Shown here: piece after piece, positions 8,801 to 17,703 of the stretch
Layout: every line of letters begins with the position of its first letter
How positions within the stretch are numbered: position 1 is the stretch's first letter
Assembly: GCF_900199375.1 (NCBI RefSeq)
Contig: NZ_LT900217.1
Location: forward strand, 1,488,001-1,552,000
Direction: 5' to 3'
From: Gordonibacter urolithinfaciens
GTDB taxonomy: Bacteria; Actinomycetota; Coriobacteriia; Coriobacteriales; Eggerthellaceae
DNA: 64,000 bases
Made by a program: the position numbers and the translations under genes
Notes under the pieces: generated by a model
What the model saw: the letters and a program-made list of their open reading frames with translations, nothing else
Databases searched by the model: none
What the model was told of the DNA's origin: nothing

Positions 8801-10342
8801 TTGCGAGAAGTCGAACGGCTCGAGGCAGTCCTCGTCCGCGCACCAGCCGGTGAAGCCGTACCCGCCGCCCAGAGGCGCACCGATGTCGGCCACCATGCCG
8901 TCCGTGTCAGTGAGCGCCGTCGAGCGCGTGGACCACGTGCCGTCTATGTTTACCAGCTTGTACGTGACCTCGAACATGCCGCGGTCGGCCGAGTCGGCGA
9001 TGAGCACGCGGTTCTGGCTAGCCCAGTCGAAGTTCAACACGGCTGGATCGCAGCCGCCGTAGTAGAGGGGGACGAGCGGGGCGCCGCTATCGATCGAAAC
9101 GAAGAAAGGCCTTCTGTTCTTTCCTGTGTCGCTATTCACCACGGTTTCGGCCGGGAAGCTGAAATCGTCGGGCAGCATGGTCAGAGCGTCGCAGCCATAG
9201 AAGATCTCCGGCATGTTGCCAACAGTCTTCGGTATGCTGAATCCCTTGGGGAGAGACGTAAGATTGCGGCAGTTTTTGAACATGTTTGCGCAATTGTTTA
9301 TGTTGACCGGTAAACAAAAGTTTGCCGGCAGCGAAGCGATGGGCGTGTCCTTGAACATACTGAACGTCCAGCCGACCGATGTCGGAAGACTAAAGTTTTC
9401 TGGCAGGTTCCTCAAAGAAGTGCAATTGGAGAACAGATCGCCGGTACTTACCGTGCCTTCAGGGATTACCACGCCCTCGATGTCGAAGAGATTCTCGCAC
9501 CCGGTGAACCAGTACTCCATGATCTGCACTTTGCATGAAGGAGCCATGGCGACTTTCTTTATCTGAGAACGCAGCGTCGACCAGTGCAGATCGACCATGC
9601 CGACTGTCTTGTCGTCCCAGCCGATCTTGTCGATGACGCCGCCTCCGCGAATGTACAGCGTGCCGTCGGCATCAAGCGACCAGAAGGCGGCGCCGACGTT
9701 GTCCTTGGTCGGCAGCGCGCCGCCATGCATGCCCGGAGCCAGCACACCGTAGAGCGTCGTGTTGCCCGCAAACGGTTCTGAGAAATCCACGCGCTGAGTG
9801 CACTCCGAGTCGGAGTACCAGAGCGTGAACACCATGCCCGGGCGGGAAGGTGCAAACCCAGGTTCAGCAAGCTTGCCAGAAGCATCCGTATAGGCGGTTG
9901 TCCAGTATGAGCCGGGGCCTGTCTCATCCCCAGCCTTTATGTTGAGAGCGACAGCGTGGGCGCCGACGGGTTTGCTCGCAGATGAGACCAATTCGCGATT
10001 CGCCGCTTCCCACACATACCCCGTAACGTTCCCATTTTTGCCGTCATAGTACATCGGCAGCTTAGTACCTTTCACCTGAAATACCGTTTTATTACTCTTG
10101 GCTGCTGCAGGAATGCTGAAGTCCTTGGGGAGCCGCAGCAGAGAGTCGCACCCCGCAAACATATTGTTCAAGCTGCCTACGCCATCGGGAACAGAGAAAT
10201 CAGCGGGCAGCGAGACTAGAGAAGTACAATTCTCGAACAGGCCAGGTGCCTCCGTTACCGTAACTGGCAACACGAAACTGGCGGGGAGCTCGACCCGACG
10301 GAAGACTGATTGAAGAAAGTCTCGTACAAGTGTCCGCCGCAC
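5831..10342 (-). CDS. C-terminal part of giant BspA/LRR surface protein, in a shifted frame
   Basis: This frame overlaps the end of the upstream giant gene (10200-17051) by 143 bases in a different register. Its nominal start is a GTG without a good ribosome site, it has no signal peptide, and sensible repeat sequence begins only at RVELPASFVLP (about 10290). It is therefore best read as the continuation of the same protein after a 1-nt frameshift. It holds three modules, each starting ALPT..., then DGTL, a tryptophan-rich stretch, runs of MF..C..L..LP..F.LP repeats, and a Listeria-Bacteroides-type repeat (e.g. TLYGVLAPG). The last about 135 residues (QIPTKAKVKLDP ... VCLKYTMEPAA) resemble the small secreted protein at 4424-5008. 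No C-terminal anchor is present. Role: probable adhesin or surface fibre. Confidence 0.75.
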   Translation of the reverse strand: MRRTLVRDFLQSVFRRVELPASFVLPVTVTEAPGLFENCTSLVSLPADFSVPDGVGSLNNMFAGCDSLLRLPKDFSIPAAAKSNKTVFQVKGTKLPMYYDGKNGNVTGYVWEAANRELVSSASKPVGAHAVALNIKAGDETGPGSYWTTAYTDASGKLAEPGFAPSRPGMVFTLWYSDSECTQRVDFSEPFAGNTTLYGVLAPGMHGGALPTKDNVGAAFWSLDADGTLYIRGGGVIDKIGWDDKTVGMVDLHWSTLRSQIKKVAMAPSCKVQIMEYWFTGCENLFDIEGVVIPEGTVSTGDLFSNCTSLRNLPENFSLPTSVGWTFSMFKDTPIASLPANFCLPVNINNCANMFKNCRNLTSLPKGFSIPKTVGNMPEIFYGCDALTMLPDDFSFPAETVVNSDTGKNRRPFFVSIDSGAPLVPLYYGGCDPAVLNFDWASQNRVLIADSADRGMFEVTYKLVNIDGTWSTRSTALTDTDGMVADIGAPLGGGYGFTGWCADEDCLEPFDFSQPVSEPTTLYGKWTVDGGALPTTSDKGNTDPALAGWTLGIDGTLSITCLRGQTIDDLHWGWEGQSSGHWSGVRASVRRIAMGDDVRAYHMNYWFKRMTSLEDASGVFVPEDSIGAYGLFYGCSALKKVPASLTFPESATNLGGMFQNCTALEEVQEGFALPATTEHSSLMFRGCTELKSLPESLALPKSVSRASSMFNGCTQLESLPKDFMPAVDLTADPDVAYQLTDADNMFYGCAALASLPEGFAVPESVGNMDGMFANCSSLTVLPDGFDFPVAVAEAAKATLPFQCKEETPTCFNGGAESAVMKYTKWADNKRTVQIGIPDGSAFVDYHLPDGEGVQKLWTRQSAAKNSTIRGLVAPGREGASFLGWYTDAACTSKASFPLTVDGPLSLYAKYAATSGALPTTDAPGNDDPQVAGWSLSDDGTLRIWCEPGEVIGYLGWNHADASFSEGKWNNGYWGPLRDEVRSVNMDSSASAINMNCWFAEMHNLSDISKLGISTQAKELRRLFFRCTSLVEVPDEFDIPEGVECVSDMFAYCRELSKLPSGFELPRSVVTANHLFDACAKLTEIPMSFLLREGIKDVRCMFIGCSALRTLPVGFTLPSTVNAANGFISGCSSLEALPSGFALPAGVGSLKEFAKGASSLETLPYGFSIPAGTTSTVSMFEGCTSLKALPEGFAFSNAANLNDVSSMFGGCTSLTSLPSTLELAGMGGVAGVGTMFGGVGAAGYGSENGLPTYYAGEDLSKLGPTSADASTYWLSNYGRALFTAASKPAGTHTVCFVLVDPATGEAETWMSVSTDNAKISRPADPALYGYAFDGWYRNNSFTADSKVMFDENNAMLVDGNLMLFGKYTLQTMYQIPTKAKVKLDPTGKTTSADVQMRSFTPVPLKVTDVSCDAANAASEIVGPADIQNIAATILPEGAKRALPLGVGESGTLSSLVLPAAQPGAPGVLNYSIGLDIPDASVVKLWRDGWSTDLVCLKYTMEPAA
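9741..9891 (-). repeat. Intragenic direct repeat, copy 2 (other copy 11699-11849)
   Basis: About 150 bases encoding a Listeria-Bacteroides-type repeat (PGMVFTLWYSD, VDFSEPF, TTLYGVLAPG) are roughly 85% identical by eye to the copy about 1.96 kb away in the same gene. The frameshift near 10.30 kb lies between the copies, so recombination between them could remove or restore it. Confidence 0.7.
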
Positions 10343-13300
10343 TGGATCCGATACTTGTCACGGTACTCGGAACCTCGAAATGTCCCGTAAACCCACCGGG
10401 AATTGCAATCAGGCTTGACATATCGACCGGGTAAAGCGCACCGGTTTCATCGGAGCGGTAGGTGGTATTACCTTGAGCGACCTCATACGCCTCGATCTTC
10501 GCATTGCCGGCGAATGGGTTTTTTTCAATGAGGGTCACTGTTGCGGGAATACGAACAACACCACTGATACTGCACCATGCAAAAGCAGCTTCCCTCACTG
10601 TGCAGATAGTCTCCGGCAACGTAATAGAACCCAAAGTCAATTGATTCGCCAAATCCATGAAGGCGGATTTCCCCACTTCGGTCACGGTATAGCGCACACC
10701 GTCATAGGTCACCTCGCTCGGAATGGAGAGATCCCCTTCCGGCCTCTTGGCCGGATCATCGCTCCTGGAGACCGAGACCGTGGGAATGCCATTGTCGACG
10801 CCGCCGGTAACGGTGTACTTGAACCAGGTGCCATCTGCCGATTGCTGCTCGAACGTGCTTCCAGCGGTTATCCTGATGAGCTCGCGGTTCTGGCTGGCCC
10901 AATCGAATTCGAGCACGGACGGGTCGTTGCCCGTGTAGTAGGTGGGGACGAGCGGCTCTCCAGGTGCGAGTTCGCACATGAAAGAGTTTTCCTTTCCGGC
11001 TTGCACCGGGAATTTGAAGTTTTCGGGCAAACTCATAAGCGACTTGCAGCCGTCGAACATGCGCCACATTCCGTAGGTGCTTTCGGTCTTTACCGTCGAC
11101 GGAATATAGAAACCCTTTGAAAGCATGGCGAGCGATTCACAACCGTTGAACATATAGTGGCATTGCTTGATTCCTTCGTGGAGAACGAACGTTGAAGGAA
11201 GAGAGACGATAGCCGTCCTTTGGAACAAGTAGGCGCAATTCTCGACGCTCTGCGGCATCGAGAACGTTTCAGGTAGCTGTCGCAACGAGGTGCAAGCCCC
11301 GAACATCGACTCAATCCACTTTATGCCTTGGGGCAACACGAAGCTATCCGGAACCTGCGTCAAGGAGGAGCAGGTGCTGAAGAGGGCGTGCGCACGCTCT
11401 ACCCCGCTCGGTATGAACACTTCCGAAATATCTACGAGGCTGGGCATCAGGCAGAACCAACGATCCATGTCGACCGCCTTAAGGCCCGGATTCATGGATA
11501 TCTTCTTCACGTAGTCTCGGAACGGCCCCCAGTAGGTGCGACAAGCCTCCGCCTCGCTCACCTTGCTGAACCCAAGATTGGCTACCGTCGCATCCGACGT
11601 GCACCTGATATAGAGCGTACCGTCATCGGTAAGCGACCAGAACGCCGAGTCCATGCCATCTGTCGTGGGCAGCGTGCCGCTTTTCGTCCCCGGAGCCAGC
11701 ACGCCGTAGAGCGTGGTGTCGCCCGTGAACGCCTTCGAGAAGTCTACGCGCTGCGTGCAGGCCTCGTCGGCATACCAGAGCGTGAACACCATGCCCGGGT
11801 GGGAAGGTGCAAAACCAGGTTCAGCAAGCTTGCCGGAAGCGTCAGTATGCAGACGAGTCCATGTCAACCCTGCCCCTACCTCGCCTCGCTCTTTAATGTT
11901 GAGCATAACAGTCTTGACACCCTCTTGCTCGACCGAAGGAGTGACCAAGAATCTGTTCGAATTCGCCCAAGGATAGTTTTTTACTCGCTGATCAGGCCCG
12001 TTGTAATACATGGGGATAGCTTGGTCGGTCCCTTCAACAAGGAACATATTCGTAGTGGCCGCCGGGCTCGTGGAGAACTCAAAGCTGTCAGGTAGCGAAA
12101 CGAGCGATGTGCAATCCTTGAACACCGTCTGCAAGTCTTTAGCTCCTCCGGGGATGGTGAATCCATCAGGCAAAGACGCGAGGGCGCTGCAGCCTCTAAA
12201 TACGCTGACCATCTCCTTCACATAAGGAGGTAGTCGAAAACTTGTAGGCAGCTCTTTGAGCGATTTGCAGTTGACAAACATTCCGTTGAGATACGTTACA
12301 GACTCGTCGCAGCCATCCATGCTCATTCCAGACGGCAACGCCTTAAGTGAATTGCACTCCCAAAACATGTTGTTGAAACCGGTACCGTCGACAACGGATT
12401 GCGGTAGTTTGAAGCCCTCAGGAAGGTATTCGAGCGAACGGCACCCAGAAAATAACGATCCGCATTTTTCCACAGAAGTCGGTAAAGAAAAATTATCGGG
12501 CAATTTGACAAGGGATTCGCAACTAGCAAACATTGCCTCGAAATTGACTGCGGCAGCAGGCAAGTTGAAATATGCAGGGAAAGACTCGAGCTGCGCGCAC
12601 TCCATGAAAAGCCTTCTGAGGTTCGTTATTCCGTCATGGAGAACAAGAGTATCGGGCACTTGCCTGATACCCGAGGCGGCAAACATCGCCTCAATATCAG
12701 TGACGCCGTCCGGCACCTGGACACTTGAGACGTCCGAAAGATTCTTCATGGTGGAAAACCAAAACCGCATGTTGACGGCGTCGACCGAGTCCTCCACGAC
12801 GATACTTTTGACAAAATCGCGCACAGGGCCCCAATGATTCTGGAAGATCGAAGGCTGGGAGGGACCCCATGTCGTCCATCCCAGATCTTGGATCACCGCT
12901 CCATCGCGTTCACACCAGATGCGCAGGATGCCGTCTGCGTCTAAATTCCAATGACCATATTGCGTGTTGCCATCGGTGGGGAGCACGCCTTCCGAAACGA
13001 CAACTTTTGAAAAGCCGTGGACGTTTTTCCACGTCTCGGCCATAGCGGCAAAATCGTCGCCGCTTCCATCACGAGCTATCGGGGGCAGGACGACGGTAAC
13101 GCCGGAGTCGCCCTTCATAGCATCAGGGAAAGCAGTGGAAATGTTGCTGCTTTCCATCTTTCCATACGCGAACACGCTGTCAAGTTCAGGGCAGCCGTTG
13201 AAGACCAATTTGCCATCTGCCACAATCGAAAGATTGAGCTCGACGCTCTTCAGGGACTTGCAGCTGCCGAAAGCCCCCGACTCAAGCTTGGTCAAGCCCT

Positions 13301-16300
13301 CGGGTAGCGAAACGGATTCAAGGCCCGAGCCATTGAAAGAGTTCGCACCGATCATCTTAAGCCCCGTGGAAAACCCGACCGAGCGCAGCGAAGAGCAGGA
13401 GGAAAACGCCACGTCGTAGATGGTCTCTAGCGAGTCTGGAAAATTCACAGCAGCGAGTTTCGAGCAACCCACAAATGCCGCGCTTTGAATGATGCGGAGA
13501 CTCGAGCCCTGCTCGAATTCGAGCGCCTCCAATTCAGTGCAGCCTCCGAAAGCCGCTCTGCTGATGTTCACCAAACTTGCCGGTAGCGATAGGGCCTTCA
13601 GCGCAGTGCAGTTCTCGAACGCATCTGCCTCGATTATTCCGAGCGACGACCCGACGCCGAACACGATCTCCGTGAGCGCTTGACAGTCTTTGAATGCACG
13701 GACGTCGAGAACCTCGACACTGGAGGGTACCCGCACCGAGGCCAGCTCTTTGGCGAAAGCGAATCCATAGGATGCGATCTCGCGCACGGGGTAGTTGCGA
13801 CCGGCAAGTTCGACCGAGGCGGGTATGTCGAGACTCTCCGGGACTGCGGACGGATCCGCTGCGGCAACCGAGACGCTCTCGCCATCAGACCGCATACGAT
13901 AGACGAGATTTCCCTCTTGGGCGTCCTCGATCCATTCGGCCACGAGAGTCATATCCTGCTCTACGGCGGAAGAGAAACTCCAACGGGGACCGGAAATATC
14001 TTGAACATGCCATCCGGCAAGTCCAAAGCCGTCCCGTGCCGGCGCTGCAGGCTCGGAGAGAGGCGTTCCCTTCTCGACAAAGCGCTCGAAAGCAGAGAAC
14101 TCGCCATTGGACGGCTCGAACCGAACCGTGCACAACTCGCCTGCAACAACGATGTTCGCGGGATCGAGGCCGAATCCGTTCGCATCGTTAGCCTCTGTCC
14201 ACAAGGTCTGCTGGGCTTTTGTCGATACGCGCACGACCATGCCACTTGCATCGGCCGAATCGAACGCAGTGGGATCGAATGCCTGAATGGTTCCGAGAAC
14301 GACGATGTCGGTCAAGAGCGGGCAGCGCATGACAAAGAGGCCGGGAATGCTGTCAACACCCTTCCCCACCACAAGGCTGGCGAGACTCGAGCAGGACTCG
14401 AAGGCCCTGGCTCCCAGTGTCGTCACAGAATCGGGAACAACCATGTCGGCCAAAGCCGCGCAAAGCGCGAACGCCCGGGAGCCGATGGATGTCGTTCCCG
14501 CGGGCAGTTCGATGGCGCCGAGCACCCTACACCCGAGGAACGCATTGTCGCCGATGATCGTGGCACCCGATCCCTCGAAAACGACTTCGCGCAACCGGAA
14601 GCAACCGTAGAAAGCGTCATTGCCGACTGTTTCAATAGATGACGGTAGGGCAACGCTCTCGATTTCCGAGTAGTAGAACCCGCGATAAGCCACTTCGACT
14701 ACCTTGTACTCTTCTCCGCCACCACTGACGGTAGCGGGTATCTCGAGCGCTCCCTCGCACGAAGTCGGGTCGGCGGCCGCAACGGACACACGCCTATCGC
14801 TCGTCCCAGCCGTAGAAGAGAGGACTGTGCAGATGAGTTTTTGCCCAGTTGGAGCATCGACCTCGAACGTCTCTGACGTTCCAAGCATGGCCGCCATGGA
14901 GAGCATGGGGTACTCCTCGCCAAGCAGAACGAGATCGTCCTCGTGAGCCTCGGATGGCAAGACCTCGTTCTGCACGGTTTCGCCTGCGGGCTTGTCGTCA
15001 GCTCCCCTCCCTACTTCGTCGGAGCCTTCGTCCTCGGTTTCCTCAGCTGCCGCCTCGCACACTTCCACGGTGCGGGTGGCGCGGGCGAGCTCGATGCCGT
15101 CGAGCGACAGCGTGGCCGTCACCTCCGAGGTGCCGGGCTTCTTGCCGGTGGCTTGGCCATTGTCCACGGAAAGCGGAGTGGCGGGATAGGAATAGGCCAG
15201 CTCGCAGCCTTGAGGAACCTCGCAGGTGCCGCCTGCGAACAGGTCGGCGCTCTCGCCCATGGCGAGCGTCAGAGGTTCAGGGGCGAATGACAGGCCGTAA
15301 GCGCAGCGGTGGTTGCCGGCGGCCGGCAGGCCGATGTTCCAAGGATAGGTTCCGTCGGGCGCCACCGGGCAGTACACCGAGACGCCGGAGCAGCCGGCCA
15401 GGACGTCGGGTGCCACGTCAGCGGCATTCGAGAACGTGAGGATGCGCGAAAGCGCGGAGCAGTCGGAGAACACACGCTCCCCGACGAAGGAGATGCTGGC
15501 CGGAATCGCCACGGACTCGACGGCCGTACCGGCGAACGCGCCGGCACCGAGGGAGGCAACACCCTCCTCCAAGGTAACGGACGACAGGTTCGCGCAGCCG
15601 GCGAACGCGTTGTCGCCCACCTTGGTAATAGGCGCGCGGATCTGCACGTTGGTCAGGCGCTCGATGCCGGCGAAGCCACCGGGGGCGATGGCCGACACGC
15701 GGTAGCTCACGTCGTTAACCTGGCCGGACGTGGGAATAGTCAGATCGGCATCGGGCTCGCCCGAGCCGCCGCTCCACGAGACCGCCAACGTGTAGTCGTC
15801 GAGCAGCTCGAACGCGAAGCCGCCCTCGCCGGGTGCAGGAGCCTGTACCGTGCCCGGATCGGCCGGCTCTTGGAACCGCGAGAAGCCAGCGCGCTCCCAC
15901 ACGGCCTTGCGCGCGTCGTAATTGTCGCCGGAGGCCAGCGCCACGACAACGTTTGCGAACGCTTCGAAGGAGAACGCGCCTCCCTCCACCGTCTCGACCG
16001 AGCCCAGTGACAGCAGGGAAGCCAGGCCGTCGCACTGCGCGAACGATCCAGCGGCCACGGTCTTGGTCTCGAGGGCCAGCGCAGCCGCAACCGTGCGCGC
16101 GGGCGCATGCAGCAGCGTGGTATGGTCTTTGCTGTACAGGATGTTGTCCACCGTGGCGAAAGCCTGATTGTCGGGGCCAGCTTCGATGACGGCCAGCTGG
16201 GCACAGCCGTCGAAGGCGCCCTCGTCCACCTTCTTCGCCGTGTCGGGAAGCAGGGCCGTGCCGCGCTTGCCCTCGGGGCAGCGCACGAGCGTCTCCAGCG

Positions 16301-17051
16301 GCGCGTCGAACAGCATGCCGTCGAAGGCGGCGAACGCCTCGTTGCGCTCGCCCACCGCGAACGACTCGAACGCGGGACACTCGGCGAACGCGTCCTTGCC
16401 CATGTTCTCCAAGCTGTCGGGCAACGCGACGGTTCGCAGGTCGGTGCATCCCTTGAACGCCTCGTCGGCAACGGACGTCACCAGGTAGGCATCAGCCCCG
16501 CTCACCACTTTCGCCACGATGGCCAAATCGCCAGCAGGAACGGCCGTGTCATGCCAGCCCGCCACCGTGGCCGTAACGCCATCGGCGTTCACGACGTACT
16601 TCACGCCGTCCACCACGATGGTTCCCGCCTTCGCGGCAGACGGGCCGTCGGACAACGGCATGTCGCCGGTCACGCGATCGTCCGCCGTGGTTTGCGGAGG
16701 ACGCGCCGCCGTGTCCGGGGCACCGGCCGCCGACTGCCCGCCCGCGGTGCCGCCGGACAGGGGAAGCTCCTGCTGAAACTGGCCGGTGCCTTCCGGATCA
16801 GCCGCGCCGCCCTCCGCCTTGGCGTCGCTGCCCCCGGTACTGGAAGAACCGGCGTCATCCGTCGTCGTTCCCTCGCCGCCAGCAGCTCCCTGCTCCTCGG
16901 GCGAGGCGGCCTCTTGCACCGCGCCTCCTTCGTTCGCGTACGCGCGCGGCTCCATTGCCAACCCGTCCAAAACGGGGCTGGCCGCTAGAAGGCATGACAA
17001 GAAGGCAGCGCAGGCTGCCTTTCCGACGTTCGTTATTCGGCTATGTCGCAT
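10200..17051 (-). CDS. Giant secreted BspA-family leucine-rich-repeat surface protein, N-terminal part
   Basis: 2283 residues from the ATG at 17051, which follows AGAGGG and opens a signal peptide (MRHSRITNVGKAACAAFLSC, cleavage near AYANEG). The nominal longer frame to 17342 lacks support. After a low-complexity linker (residues about 35-130) come BspA-type LRRs (ADEAFKGCTDLRTVALPDSL and many like it), an Ig-like Big-2 segment (PGTSEVTATLSLDG), an InlB-type repeat (about residues 930-1000), more BspA LRRs, and two of five modules that begin LPTTDG and hold MF..C..L..LP..F.LP repeats. The last about 35 codons before 10200 read as nonsense, while the alternate frame continues the repeats. BspA proteins of oral and gut bacteria are known adhesins; binding partner here is unknown. 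Confidence 0.85.
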   Translation of the reverse strand: MRHSRITNVGKAACAAFLSCLLAASPVLDGLAMEPRAYANEGGAVQEAASPEEQGAAGGEGTTTDDAGSSSTGGSDAKAEGGAADPEGTGQFQQELPLSGGTAGGQSAAGAPDTAARPPQTTADDRVTGDMPLSDGPSAAKAGTIVVDGVKYVVNADGVTATVAGWHDTAVPAGDLAIVAKVVSGADAYLVTSVADEAFKGCTDLRTVALPDSLENMGKDAFAECPAFESFAVGERNEAFAAFDGMLFDAPLETLVRCPEGKRGTALLPDTAKKVDEGAFDGCAQLAVIEAGPDNQAFATVDNILYSKDHTTLLHAPARTVAAALALETKTVAAGSFAQCDGLASLLSLGSVETVEGGAFSFEAFANVVVALASGDNYDARKAVWERAGFSRFQEPADPGTVQAPAPGEGGFAFELLDDYTLAVSWSGGSGEPDADLTIPTSGQVNDVSYRVSAIAPGGFAGIERLTNVQIRAPITKVGDNAFAGCANLSSVTLEEGVASLGAGAFAGTAVESVAIPASISFVGERVFSDCSALSRILTFSNAADVAPDVLAGCSGVSVYCPVAPDGTYPWNIGLPAAGNHRCAYGLSFAPEPLTLAMGESADLFAGGTCEVPQGCELAYSYPATPLSVDNGQATGKKPGTSEVTATLSLDGIELARATRTVEVCEAAAEETEDEGSDEVGRGADDKPAGETVQNEVLPSEAHEDDLVLLGEEYPMLSMAAMLGTSETFEVDAPTGQKLICTVLSSTAGTSDRRVSVAAADPTSCEGALEIPATVSGGGEEYKVVEVAYRGFYYSEIESVALPSSIETVGNDAFYGCFRLREVVFEGSGATIIGDNAFLGCRVLGAIELPAGTTSIGSRAFALCAALADMVVPDSVTTLGARAFESCSSLASLVVGKGVDSIPGLFVMRCPLLTDIVVLGTIQAFDPTAFDSADASGMVVRVSTKAQQTLWTEANDANGFGLDPANIVVAGELCTVRFEPSNGEFSAFERFVEKGTPLSEPAAPARDGFGLAGWHVQDISGPRWSFSSAVEQDMTLVAEWIEDAQEGNLVYRMRSDGESVSVAAADPSAVPESLDIPASVELAGRNYPVREIASYGFAFAKELASVRVPSSVEVLDVRAFKDCQALTEIVFGVGSSLGIIEADAFENCTALKALSLPASLVNISRAAFGGCTELEALEFEQGSSLRIIQSAAFVGCSKLAAVNFPDSLETIYDVAFSSCSSLRSVGFSTGLKMIGANSFNGSGLESVSLPEGLTKLESGAFGSCKSLKSVELNLSIVADGKLVFNGCPELDSVFAYGKMESSNISTAFPDAMKGDSGVTVVLPPIARDGSGDDFAAMAETWKNVHGFSKVVVSEGVLPTDGNTQYGHWNLDADGILRIWCERDGAVIQDLGWTTWGPSQPSIFQNHWGPVRDFVKSIVVEDSVDAVNMRFWFSTMKNLSDVSSVQVPDGVTDIEAMFAASGIRQVPDTLVLHDGITNLRRLFMECAQLESFPAYFNLPAAAVNFEAMFASCESLVKLPDNFSLPTSVEKCGSLFSGCRSLEYLPEGFKLPQSVVDGTGFNNMFWECNSLKALPSGMSMDGCDESVTYLNGMFVNCKSLKELPTSFRLPPYVKEMVSVFRGCSALASLPDGFTIPGGAKDLQTVFKDCTSLVSLPDSFEFSTSPAATTNMFLVEGTDQAIPMYYNGPDQRVKNYPWANSNRFLVTPSVEQEGVKTVMLNIKERGEVGAGLTWTRLHTDASGKLAEPGFAPSHPGMVFTLWYADEACTQRVDFSKAFTGDTTLYGVLAPGTKSGTLPTTDGMDSAFWSLTDDGTLYIRCTSDATVANLGFSKVSEAEACRTYWGPFRDYVKKISMNPGLKAVDMDRWFCLMPSLVDISEVFIPSGVERAHALFSTCSSLTQVPDSFVLPQGIKWIESMFGACTSLRQLPETFSMPQSVENCAYLFQRTAIVSLPSTFVLHEGIKQCHYMFNGCESLAMLSKGFYIPSTVKTESTYGMWRMFDGCKSLMSLPENFKFPVQAGKENSFMCELAPGEPLVPTYYTGNDPSVLEFDWASQNRELIRITAGSTFEQQSADGTWFKYTVTGGVDNGIPTVSVSRSDDPAKRPEGDLSIPSEVTYDGVRYTVTEVGKSAFMDLANQLTLGSITLPETICTVREAAFAWCSISGVVRIPATVTLIEKNPFAGNAKIEAYEVAQGNTTYRSDETGALYPVDMSSLIAIPGGFTGHFEVPSTVTSIGSSAADTCTRLSSISLPSGRAPRQFRVASYGNGGTWPVRELYFSSLAAR
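11699..11849 (-). repeat. Intragenic direct repeat, copy 1 (other copy 9741-9891)
   Basis: Matches 9741-9891 along its length, including an identical 40-base-scale core around the codons for VNTMPG on the opposite strand (GMVFTLWY in the protein). It marks a duplicated module of about 2 kb within the giant surface-protein gene. Confidence 0.7.
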
Positions 17052-17703
17052 CGTTTTCCCTCTGCTGTGCTTCTGCTTGTGCGTTTGAATGTTCCTGTTC
17101 ACTACCCATAGAGCGCCTGCTCGGACAAGATGGTGCTCCCCCAAGTATCCGTGGTGCGGTTTTAGACACCCCCCGGTAGTGGCATGCAGTATAGCGATCC
17201 CCCCTGTGCAAAATCGAGAAAACGAATGGCTAGGTTTTCTCTGGGTTTTTTTCGCGCAACGCGCTGGATGTACGGTCGGCGTGCGATATGGCCTTGTCCC
17301 GCAACGTTTTCCCGGTAGAAGGAACTTGGCGAATACTTTCATATTTCCTTCATAACGAAGGGGACCGAGAAGGTTTTATATAACACCCCCACTGAGTTAA
17401 AATAGCATTTCAACTGCGGTTATATGATTTCGTGACTCGGTTTTACCAGAGGACCCAGACCCGCTTAAGACGGCGTTTTATCGTGCTCCGGCTTCTAGCT
17501 TCGTGCCCGAAACACATCACTGCCCCGCACTTAGACAAGCGTGCACACGCCGGCACGCGCGACCGTGGAACATACGGAGCCAAAGGGGAAAACGGGGATC
17601 GGTAACCCGATACGAACCGCTCGATTACATCACCCCGCTGTTGTAAACGCTGGGTGATTCGGATATATCAGAACACAAACCGGCCGCAGCTGCCGAGCAC
17701 CAC
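17052..17703. other. 650-bp intergenic region upstream of the surface-protein locus
   Basis: No coding frame with a ribosome site was found. It is richer in A+T than the flanks and must hold the promoter of the giant protein gene and the end of the gene at 17704. Notable items are two C6 runs 30 bases apart (17169-17174 and 17199-17204), a C5 run at 17386-17390, and TATACT on the minus strand close to the second run. No riboswitch class was recognised. Confidence 0.6.
17169..17204 (-). promoter_or_regulatory. Paired G6 tracts near the promoter of the giant surface protein
   Basis: On the minus strand CAGGGGGGAT and CCGGGGGGTG are 30 bases apart, about three helical turns, with TATACT between them. 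Position 120-150 bases upstream of the ATG fits an activator or repressor site, but no known regulator motif was recognised. Confidence 0.35.

Noticed and set aside
17391-17460. Plus-strand sequence resembling a Cas9 tracrRNA (GAGTTAAAATAGCATTTCAA, then GTGACTCGG)
   Set aside because: No cas gene, no repeat array and no proper terminator stem in the window; the likeness is short and may be chance.
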